From: Verrucomicrobiota bacterium
GTDB lineage: Bacteria; Verrucomicrobiota; Verrucomicrobiia; Verrucomicrobiales; Verrucomicrobiaceae
Reading direction: 5' to 3'
Assembly (NCBI GenBank): GCA_021413535.1
Contig: JAIOQF010000115.1
Location: forward strand, 1 to 5,624
DNA length: 5,624 nt
Shown here piece after piece: positions 1-4,892 of the stretch; position 1 is the stretch's first letter; each line of letters opens with the position of its first letter. The position numbers and the translations under genes are program-made. A model generated the notes under the pieces. The model saw only the letters and a program-made list of their open reading frames with translations. It ran no database searches and was not told the origin of the DNA.

Positions 1-111
1 ATCCGTGACGACATTGTTTTGGACAATGCGCTCGAGTTTCTAAAGTCCAATGCTGTCATCGAAGAGACCGAGCCGGAGAAGGGCGACTGCGGGCACGATC
101 ACGGACATTGA
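1..111 (+). CDS. tig: Trigger factor (ribosome-associated chaperone / prolyl isomerase), C-terminal end only
   Basis: The frame is open from the first base and stops at TGA 109-111, giving 36 residues. The peptide begins IRDDIVLDNALEFLKSNAVI and continues with an acidic stretch. This resembles the last helix of the trigger factor C-terminal chaperone domain, which typically carries a 'ALxFLxxNAxIxE' pattern before a variable tail. Trigger factor binds at the ribosomal exit tunnel and holds nascent chains. Location supports the call: tig commonly lies close upstream of clpP, and clpP is found 2.9 kb downstream here. The tail ends in Cys-Gly-His-Asp-His-Gly-His, a possible metal-binding terminus like those seen in some trigger factors. 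Only a short C-terminus is visible, so the assignment rests on a weak motif plus synteny. Another helical chaperone or peptidyl-prolyl isomerase is possible. Confidence 0.66.
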   Translation: MRDDIVLDNALEFLKSNAVIEETEPEKGDCGHDHGH

Positions 112-138
112 ACATCGCGCCTGTTCTCTAAATTCGCC

Positions 139-174
139 AAAAAAAGCCGCAACTGCACGAGGCAGTTACGGCTT
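139..174 (-). terminator. Rho-independent terminator of the distal EF-hand gene
   Basis: On the minus strand, AGCCGTAACTGC pairs with GCAGTTGCGGCT around a 5-nt loop (arms 162-173 and 145-156). This makes a 12-bp stem with one G-U wobble, followed at once by a run of seven U (complement of 139-145). It begins about 20 bases after the stop codon at 193. In the plus direction the wobble becomes a C-A mismatch and no U-tract follows, so it is oriented to stop the EF-hand transcript rather than tig. Confidence 0.9.
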
Positions 175-192
175 GATTGATAGACTAAGAAC

Positions 193-486
193 TTATTTGG
201 CCTTCTTTGCGTGAACGGGAACGGCTGTGAACTCCTCTTTGGAGAGGAAGCCGTCCTTGTCCGTATCCTTGGCGGTGAAGGAGGCTTCAGCCTTGGTCTT
301 GGCTTCGCCGTCTTTCTTGCCGACGAATTCTTCCTTGCTGATCTTGCCATCGCTGTTTTCATCCTTCTTCTTGAAGGCAGCTTCCGGGTCGGCCTTAGGC
401 TTGTCGGCAGCTTTGGGCTTGTCCCCAGCGTTGATGGTGAAGGCACCGGCGAGGAGGATGGCGCAAAGCGCAAATTTAATTTTCAT
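193..486 (-). CDS. Small exported EF-hand calcium-binding protein (97 aa), distal paralogue
   Basis: Residues 1-20 form a signal peptide: MKIK start, hydrophobic core LCAILLAGAF, and a likely cleavage site at INA|GD. The mature part is about 77 residues, rich in Lys, Ala, Asp and Glu. It has two canonical EF-hand loops. Loop 1 is at residues 42-53 (DENSDGKISKEE) and loop 2 at 74-85 (DTDKDGFLSKEE). Both have Asp at 1, Asn/Asp at 3, Asp at 5, Gly at 6, a hydrophobic residue at 8 and Glu at 12, so both should bind Ca2+. The partner or target is unknown; a periplasmic or secreted Ca2+ sensor or buffer is inferred. The ATG at 484-486 is the only start that keeps the signal peptide. There is no Shine-Dalgarno, and the leader is A-rich and G-poor. 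The gene before it (647-1009) is a close paralogue, and a strong terminator follows. C8 lies inside the hydrophobic core and is not a lipobox. Confidence 0.9.
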   Translation of the reverse strand: MKIKFALCAILLAGAFTINAGDKPKAADKPKADPEAAFKKKDENSDGKISKEEFVGKKDGEAKTKAEASFTAKDTDKDGFLSKEEFTAVPVHAKKAK

Positions 487-601
487 AATGATTGTCTAGT
501 TTTGTTATTTTGGTTCGACTGATGGCACTTTGTTCGTTTGTTTGGAGCATGGTGCCAGCTATGTATACGTGAGGTCGGCTGAATCCTTGCTTGTGATTGA
601 G

Positions 602-635
602 AAAAAAATTAATCTCTTATCAGTCTGATGTAGAG
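602..635 (-). terminator. Candidate intrinsic terminator of the proximal EF-hand gene
   Basis: On the minus strand, CTCT (632-635) pairs with AGAG (614-617). Inside it, after a small internal loop, ATCA (626-629) pairs with TGAT (619-622) around a GAC loop. A U-tract of seven (complement of 602-608) starts five bases after the stem. The structure begins 12 bases past the stop at 647. The stem is short and interrupted, so termination may be leaky and allow some read-through into the next gene. Confidence 0.42.
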
Positions 636-646
636 TCGCCGTCTGA

Positions 647-1009
647 TTATTTATTATCGCCATCAGGCTTCTTCGGCGGACCACCGGGCCTTTTGTGATC
701 GTGCGCTGCCTTAAACTCCTCAAAGGTGATCTTGCCGTCGCCTTTCTTGTCAAGCATCTTGAAGTGTTCCGCAGCTTTCGCGGGATCCTCCTTGGCACGA
801 GGGCCGGCCATGAACTCATCCTTGCTGAGGAAGCCGTCGTTGTTGGTGTCGAGTTTCTTGAAGATTTCCTCGGGATTATGTTTCATTCCGCCCGGTTTGC
901 CGTCGCCAGGCTTGCCATCGTGCGGCTTCTTGGGCTTGTTGTCGTCGGCGGCGTGGAGGGTGAATGCGCCACAGATGGCCAGGGCGCAGAGTGTCAGGAT
1001 CGTTTTCAT
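647..1009 (-). CDS. Small exported EF-hand calcium-binding protein (120 aa), His/Lys/Pro/Gly-rich paralogue
   Basis: Residues 1-20 are a signal peptide (MKTI, core LTLCALAICGAF, likely cleavage after LHA). It is very similar to that of the neighbouring 97-aa protein, which points to tandem duplication. After cleavage comes a low-complexity stretch rich in Lys, Pro, Gly, Asp and His (22-45). Then come EF-hand loop 1 at 54-65 (DTNNDGFLSKDE, canonical) and loop 2 at 87-98 (DKKGDGKITFEE). Loop 2 has Lys instead of Asp/Asn at position 3, so its Ca2+ affinity may be lower. The tail 103-120 is again His/Lys/Pro/Gly-rich. The product is probably periplasmic or extracellular; its function beyond Ca2+ binding cannot be read. 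The ATG at 1007-1009 retains the signal peptide. The leader is A/C-rich, with only a weak GGA about 10-12 bases upstream. phoH ends 123 bases upstream on the same strand. Confidence 0.9.
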   Translation of the reverse strand: MKTILTLCALAICGAFTLHAADDNKPKKPHDGKPGDGKPGGMKHNPEEIFKKLDTNNDGFLSKDEFMAGPRAKEDPAKAAEHFKMLDKKGDGKITFEEFKAAHDHKRPGGPPKKPDGDNK

Positions 1010-1044
1010 GGATGTTTTTCCGGTTTGGTTTTTGGTTTAAATCA

Positions 1045-1063
1045 CCGGCCAGTCATTGGCCGG
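1045..1063 (-). other. GC-rich hairpin in the leader of the proximal EF-hand gene
   Basis: CCGGCCA (1045-1051) and TGGCCGG (1057-1063) form a perfect 7-bp stem with a 5-nt loop. It lies 69 bases after the phoH stop and 35 bases before the EF-hand start on the minus strand. Only three U follow (TGATTTAAACC), so it is a poor terminator. It could be a second-chance phoH terminator, an mRNA-stabilising 5' hairpin, or a protein-binding site. The stem is certain; its role is open. Confidence 0.4.
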
Positions 1064-1075
1064 AGTGTGGCGGTT

Positions 1076-1103
1076 AAAACGCAACACCGGCACCTTAGTT
1101 GCG
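1076..1103 (-). terminator. Candidate intrinsic terminator of phoH
   Basis: On the minus strand, CGCAAC (1098-1103) pairs with GTTGCG (1080-1085) across a 12-nt loop, followed directly by UUUU (complement of 1076-1079). It starts 29 bases after the phoH stop at 1133. The stem is only 6 bp and the U-tract is short, so this is a moderate candidate. Together with the hairpin at 1045-1063 it suggests that phoH and the EF-hand genes are separate transcription units. Confidence 0.4.
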
Positions 1104-1132
1104 AAATATCGTAATTTTATTCAAGGTATTGT

Positions 1133-2737
1133 TCACATGAGTCGCGCGCCAGCCTCCGCCATGGCGCTGCGCTCGCCCTTCACCAAGGGAATATGCGCCG
1201 CAAAAGGCTGGCCCCGCAACCGCTGGCGAGTGTAGACCAGTCCGTTGCTCCGGCTGTCCACATAGGGATTGTCGATCTGGCCCGGATCGCCCACCAGCAC
1301 TAGCTTGCTGCCGCGGCTCATGCGGGTGACCACGGTCTTGGCTTCCAGCGGAGTGAGTTGCTGAGATTCATCGAGAATGAAAAATCTTTCCGGAATGCTC
1401 CGCCCGCGAATGTAACAAAGTGCCTCGATCTCGATGACGCCGCTTTGAATTAGCGGATCGTAGGGTGCCGCGATTCCAGTGGATGAGAACGGCATCGGTG
1501 GATCGAATCGAGTGGGCTTGGTCTTCTTTTTTGCGAAGGCCGGATTCACCACCGGACGCATGAGGAAATCCAGTGCGTCGTAGACTGGTTGGAGCCAGGG
1601 ACGCATTTTTTCCTGCAGCGATCCCGGCAGAAATCCGATTCCCTGGCCCATGGCCACGATGGGACGGCTGACCGTAAGTCCCGTATAGCCACCAGCGAAC
1701 ACTTGCGACAAGCCGGCGGCAACGGCCATGAGCGTCTTGCCGGTTCCTGCCTGGCCGAACGCCGTCACTAGAGAAATGCTCGGATCCATCAGCGCATCGA
1801 GGTAACATTGCTGGCCGAGATTCATCGGCTTGATCGCACGCCCCTGCTGAATGCGCAGATTCTCCGGCACGCGCAGGCGGATAAATTCACCGGCAGTGTT
1901 GAAGCGAGCTGGCATGGTGCTTTTTTCCGTGGTGGCGAGCAGAACATATTCATTCACCACGATCCCAGGAATGCGCGCCGGCTCAAGCGTCAGATGGCCG
2001 GAACTGCCGAAGCGCTGCAACTCATGCGTCGTGACATTGATGCGCGGGATGTCGCGGTTCGCCACGTCGCTTTGCTCCACCTTGTCGTGCAGGTAATCTT
2101 CGCACTCCACGCCGACTGCGCGGGCTTTGAGCTGCATGTTGATATCCTTGCTGACGAGAATCACCTTCCTGTCCTTCTTCCCCGCAAGCCACAGCGCGCA
2201 GGCAAGAATGCGGTGATCAGTCTTTTCCAGATCGGGAAATACGCGCTGGAACTCCTGTAGCGCCTTCGTCTTCATCGCCTTTTCCGGATCATAAATCACC
2301 AGGCGCAGGCTCCCGCCGCCCGTGGTGCGCACGCCGCCCAGCACATCGGCATCCGTCGCAGTGAAAACCCGCGACAGTGCCCGGTGAACTTCGCGCGCAT
2401 TCGCGCCGCGCTCGGTCATCTCGTTTTTGAACCGGTCCAGCTCGCTCAGCACATCCACCGGGATGCACACCGCGTTGTCGGCGAATTTCTGAACACACGC
2501 CGGGTCATGCAGCAGGACATTGGTATCCAGCACAAAAGTCTTCACACCAGGAGCCTGAATATTTTTGCGACTGGATCGAGACTTCTTTTCAGATCGCTCA
2601 CTGTGGCTGCCGGGCGCTTTTCCAACCCGGGTCACCAATTGATTTTGTTCAAGTAACTCAAGGGCATCGGTCCGGGTTGATTCAGTGAACATGGAGGATT
2701 CAGGGTTGATCACCATTCGGGTGAAGTTGAACACCAC
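1133..2737 (-). CDS. phoH2: PIN domain-PhoH-like ATPase (PhoH2-type RNA helicase/ribonuclease family)
   Basis: The protein is 534 aa from the GTG at 2735-2737 and has the two-domain PhoH2/YlaK architecture. The N-terminal PIN nuclease domain is about 66-210: FVLDTNVLLHDP with D71, LSELDRFK with E99, TDHRILA with D174, and SKDIN with D198 as the expected acidic metal ligands. The C-terminal PhoH P-loop ATPase is about 300-534: Walker A GQAGTGKT 328-335, YIRGRSIPERFFILDESQQ with Walker B D456-E457, and LVGDPGQIDNPY 481-492. Mycobacterial PhoH2 proteins couple ATP-driven RNA unwinding to PIN RNase activity, so cytoplasmic RNA processing is the likely role. Residues 44-59 are a Ser/Lys/Arg/Glu-rich linker, and about 396-428 looks like an insertion in the ATPase domain. 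The start is uncertain: ATGs at 2714-2716 and 2690-2692 would remove 7 or 15 non-conserved residues, and none of the three has a proper Shine-Dalgarno. It is divergent from clpP. Confidence 0.93.
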   Translation of the reverse strand: MVFNFTRMVINPESSMFTESTRTDALELLEQNQLVTRVGKAPGSHSERSEKKSRSSRKNIQAPGVKTFVLDTNVLLHDPACVQKFADNAVCIPVDVLSELDRFKNEMTERGANAREVHRALSRVFTATDADVLGGVRTTGGGSLRLVIYDPEKAMKTKALQEFQRVFPDLEKTDHRILACALWLAGKKDRKVILVSKDINMQLKARAVGVECEDYLHDKVEQSDVANRDIPRINVTTHELQRFGSSGHLTLEPARIPGIVVNEYVLLATTEKSTMPARFNTAGEFIRLRVPENLRIQQGRAIKPMNLGQQCYLDALMDPSISLVTAFGQAGTGKTLMAVAAGLSQVFAGGYTGLTVSRPIVAMGQGIGFLPGSLQEKMRPWLQPVYDALDFLMRPVVNPAFAKKKTKPTRFDPPMPFSSTGIAAPYDPLIQSGVIEIEALCYIRGRSIPERFFILDESQQLTPLEAKTVVTRMSRGSKLVLVGDPGQIDNPYVDSRSNGLVYTRQRLRGQPFAAHIPLVKGERSAMAEAGARLM

Positions 2738-2969
2738 TCCAGGGAATCAATGGTCCCGGGCGGTGCGGTGGCGGATGAAGATGGCATCCAGATTAATTAA
2801 GTTGAGTAAAGTATTTCCCAGTCGCGTGGCAAACCGCAAGAAGAAAATATTTTTTAGTGTAAAAATATTGCTGCTGATATTTTGCCACGTTCGTAATAAT
2901 TGTCTTTTCGATCTGATAGATTGCACCCAGATTGACAAACGCACTTAAGCCCCCTTCATTCCAATCCAC
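2738..2969. promoter_or_regulatory. Divergent phoH/clpP promoter region
   Basis: These 232 bp separate the start codons of phoH (leftward) and clpP (rightward) and must hold both promoters. The middle is markedly AT-rich compared with the flanking genes. I could not fix a convincing -35/-10 pair for either gene. TAATAAT at 2894-2900 is a possible -10-like element for clpP, but no good -35 lies at the right distance. The dominant structure is the nested inverted repeat at 2825-2889, listed separately. No credible small gene is seen here. Confidence 0.6.
2825..2889. repeat. Nested inverted repeat in the phoH/clpP intergenic region
   Basis: The outer arms CGTGGCAAA (2825-2833) and TTTGCCACG (2881-2889) are perfect 9-bp inverted copies. 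The inner arms AATATTTTT (2846-2854) and AAAAATATT (2861-2869) are also perfect 9-bp copies, around a 6-nt loop. The two dyads share almost the same axis (2857 and 2857.5), so transcripts from either strand could fold one long stem with an internal loop of 12 and 11 nt. It could be a paired operator for a dimeric regulator or an RNA leader structure. It is not a typical terminator, since no U-tract follows the outer stem. Confidence 0.6.
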
Positions 2970-3638
2970 ATGTCTTCCCCTCAGAATTTTCCCACCAGCA
3001 TCAGACAGAATCCCTCGAACTACATCATCCCCATGGTCATTGAGACCGAGGGCAGGCAAGAGCGCGCCTACGACATCTATTCGCGCCTGCTGAAGGACCG
3101 CATCATTTTTATCGGCACGCCGATCGACGACCAAGTCGCCAATATTGTCATCGCACAGCTTTTGTTCCTCCAGATGCAGGATCCGAAGAAGGACATCAAT
3201 ATTTACATCAATTCCCCCGGCGGCTCCGTCACCGCAGGTCTGGCGATCTATGACACCATGCAGTTCGTCACCTGCGACGTGAACACCTACTGCATTGGCA
3301 TCGCCGCGAGCATGGGCGCTGTCTTGCTCACTGCCGGAACGAAGGGCAAGCGTTACGCCCTGCCCAACTCGCACATCATGATTCATCAGGTCAGCGGCGG
3401 CGCTCAAGGCACGGCCAGCGATGTCGAACGCACTGTTGAGTTTATGTATCGTCTCAAAAAGCGGCTCAACGGCATCCTCGCCAAGCATACCGGCAAACCC
3501 ATTGAACAGGTCGAAAAGGATTCCGACCGTGACTATTACATGGGCGGTGATGAAGCTGCTGCGTATGGCCTGGTGGACAAGGTGCTCGACAACAAAAAAG
3601 ATTTCACGCCTGCGCTGGAGACCGTGAAACCGGCCTAA
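2970..3638 (+). CDS. clpP: ATP-dependent Clp protease proteolytic subunit ClpP
   Basis: This is a 222-aa serine peptidase (family S14) of the length expected for ClpP. It assembles as a tetradecameric chamber that degrades proteins fed by ClpX or ClpA/C unfoldases in the cytoplasm. The catalytic triad is complete: S114 in GIAASMGA, H139 in MIHQ, and D188 in DRDYYM. The Ser-His-Asp spacing of 25 and 49 residues equals that of E. coli ClpP (97/122/171). Other family blocks are PMVIE (21-25), YDIYSRLLKDRIIF (34-47), INSPGG (80-85), and EAAAYGLVDKVL near 195-206. By comparison with the E. coli maturation site, roughly the first 16-17 residues may be an autocleaved propeptide. The ATG at 2970 gives the right N-terminus, but no Shine-Dalgarno precedes it; the leader is pyrimidine-rich. 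The usual partner clpX is not next to it: an rfaE2-purN fusion follows 57 bp later. Confidence 0.97.
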   Translation: MSSPQNFPTSIRQNPSNYIIPMVIETEGRQERAYDIYSRLLKDRIIFIGTPIDDQVANIVIAQLLFLQMQDPKKDINIYINSPGGSVTAGLAIYDTMQFVTCDVNTYCIGIAASMGAVLLTAGTKGKRYALPNSHIMIHQVSGGAQGTASDVERTVEFMYRLKKRLNGILAKHTGKPIEQVEKDSDRDYYMGGDEAAAYGLVDKVLDNKKDFTPALETVKPA

Positions 3639-3648
3639 GCTGCGGATT

Positions 3649-3690
3649 TATGATTCTCATTTGCATCGCCGTGTGCCATAAAGAATCATA
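3649..3690. repeat. 9-bp inverted repeat just upstream of rfaE2-purN
   Basis: TATGATTCT (3649-3657) and AGAATCATA (3682-3690) are perfect inverted copies separated by 24 bp, inside the 57-bp gap between clpP and the fusion gene. The right arm ends five bases before the ATG at 3696. It may be a split operator for a dimeric regulator, or an mRNA stem that affects access to the start codon. No U-tract follows, so it does not look like a clpP terminator. TATGAT in the left arm also resembles a -10 hexamer, without a good -35. Confidence 0.5.
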
Positions 3691-3695
3691 CAAAC

Positions 3696-4820
3696 ATGGC
3701 AGATGAAATGGCTTGGAGTTCCTCGGTTGAAGATGCGCGCAAGTTGCGGGATGCGCTCGATGCCGCTGGTAAAAAACTTGTTTTTACCAACGGCTGTTTT
3801 GACCTGCTCCACGCCGGCCATGTCCGCTATCTGCGGCAGGCCCGCGCGTTGGGAGATGCGCTGTTGGTCGCGTTAAACTCCGACGCTTCCGTCCGAGCAT
3901 TGAAAGGACCGTCGAGGCCGGTGACTTCACAAGAAGACCGCGCTGAAATCATGCGCGCGCTGGCATCCGTCGATTGCGTCGTGGTCTTCGATGAACCTCG
4001 GGTGACGAAGCTCATCAAAAGCATCAAGCCCCACATCTATGCCAAGGGCGGGGATTACACCATCGACTCGCTCGATTCTGGCGAGCGTGCCGCATTGGAA
4101 AAAATCGGCGCGCGGATTGAAATCCTGCCGCTGGTGCCGGGACGCTCGACGACCAGCACCCTGGTCCGCCTCATGCAAAGCGAGACCACGCCCGTGGCAT
4201 CCATCAAATACTCCGCGCATGAACCGGAAGCCAGCACGCTTCGCCTGGCCATTCTCGGCAGTGGACGCGGCACCAACTTCGATGCGGTTCATCGTGCCAT
4301 CGAGCAGGGTACGCTGGACGCGGACATCCGTGTAGTGATTTCTGATGTCGCCGATGCGCCCATTTTGCAAAAGGCGCGGGAGCTAGGATACGAAGCCATT
4401 CATCTTGAAGCGGGCACTGCCGCCAAAATGTCCGCCGCATCGCAGAAGCAACTCTGTGACATTCTGCGTAAGCACGAGGTCCATGTCGTCGTTTGCGCAG
4501 GCTTTATGCGCATCCTGACGGAATTGGTGCTCGATGATTTTCAAGATCGCATCGTCAACATCCACCCATCGCTGCTTCCCAAATTCAAGGGCCGCAACGC
4601 CTGGGTGCGCGCCATTGAAGAGGGTGAACTCGAATCAGGCTGCACCGTGCATCTCGTCACTGGCGAGATCGATGGTGGTCGCATTCTTGCTCAGGAAACG
4701 GTTCCGATACAGTTAGGCGACACGCCTGAACAGCTCTACGAGCGCATCCAGGAACAAGAGCACAAGCTGCTCCCCCGGGTGCTGGCGGAGTGGCGCGCAC
4801 GCGGGCTGCCCACGGAGTGA
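3696..4820 (+). CDS. rfaE2-purN: Fusion: heptose-1-phosphate adenylyltransferase (RfaE2/HldE C-domain) + phosphoribosylglycinamide formyltransferase (PurN)
   Basis: This is one uninterrupted 374-aa frame with two complete enzyme domains. Residues about 10-160 match RfaE2: FTNGCFDLLHAGH (30-42) with the nucleotidyltransferase HxGH motif, VALNSDASVRALKG, SRPV (73-76), KGGDY (117-121) and GRSTT (149-153). This enzyme transfers AMP to D-glycero-beta-D-manno-heptose 1-phosphate, making the ADP-heptose precursor of LPS core. Residues about 161-181 look like a linker. Residues about 182-370 match PurN, which formylates glycinamide ribonucleotide with 10-formyl-THF: GSGRGTN (188-194), AGFMRIL (268-274, folate pocket), NIHPSLLPKFKG (288-299) and GEIDGG (323-328). 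By gapless alignment from memory, N288, H290, H319 and D326 correspond to E. coli PurN N106, H108, H137 and D144, so the domain should be active. W303 sits where E. coli has H121, a variable position. No Shine-Dalgarno is seen. The gene lies between clpP and a helicase gene, with no purine or LPS neighbours in the window. Confidence 0.93.
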   Translation: MADEMAWSSSVEDARKLRDALDAAGKKLVFTNGCFDLLHAGHVRYLRQARALGDALLVALNSDASVRALKGPSRPVTSQEDRAEIMRALASVDCVVVFDEPRVTKLIKSIKPHIYAKGGDYTIDSLDSGERAALEKIGARIEILPLVPGRSTTSTLVRLMQSETTPVASIKYSAHEPEASTLRLAILGSGRGTNFDAVHRAIEQGTLDADIRVVISDVADAPILQKARELGYEAIHLEAGTAAKMSAASQKQLCDILRKHEVHVVVCAGFMRILTELVLDDFQDRIVNIHPSLLPKFKGRNAWVRAIEEGELESGCTVHLVTGEIDGGRILAQETVPIQLGDTPEQLYERIQEQEHKLLPRVLAEWRARGLPTE

Positions 4821-4827
4821 CAGCATC

Positions 4828-4851
4828 CTGCGAAACTATCGCGGTTTGCAG
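4828..4851 (+). other. Possible stem-loop in the rfaE2-purN/helicase gap
   Basis: CTGC-g-AAAC (4828-4836) can pair with GTTTGCAG (4844-4851), giving 8 bp with one bulged G around a 7-nt loop. It begins 7 bases after the fusion stop codon. No U-tract follows, so an intrinsic terminator is unlikely. It may mark a processing or Rho-dependent 3' end, or be chance. Confidence 0.25.
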
Positions 4852-4892
4852 CTTGAGCAGCGCCAACTCTTCGCCATCATGCGCGCTCCCTA

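Noticed and set aside
145..173. The 139-174 hairpin as a bidirectional terminator also serving tig
   Set aside because: Read on the plus strand, the stem has a C-A mismatch and is followed by TTGATTGATAG rather than a U-tract.
463..465. Lipoprotein signal (Cys at residue 8) in the EF-hand proteins
   Set aside because: The Cys lies early within the hydrophobic core and is followed by more hydrophobic residues. No LxxC lipobox is placed at a cleavage site; ordinary signal peptidase I sites at residues 18-20 fit better.
211..1114. Plus-strand open frames at 211-522 and 695-1114 opposite the EF-hand genes
   Set aside because: Their Leu/Val/Gly-rich translations are antisense shadows of Lys/Asp/Glu codons. 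The minus strand has signal peptides, EF-hands and terminators that explain the region.
2932..2960. Perfect TTGACA (2932-2937) as the clpP -35 box
   Set aside because: The hexamer 17 bp downstream is TTCATT, a poor -10. Transcription would start only a few bases before the ATG. The match may be chance, though a near-leaderless mRNA cannot be excluded.
2793..3488. Long minus-strand open frame (231 codons) antisense to clpP
   Set aside because: It is a mirror of the clpP reading frame in a GC-biased gene. The translation shows no recognisable motif and runs into the AT-rich promoter region, while ClpP on the other strand has a full catalytic triad.
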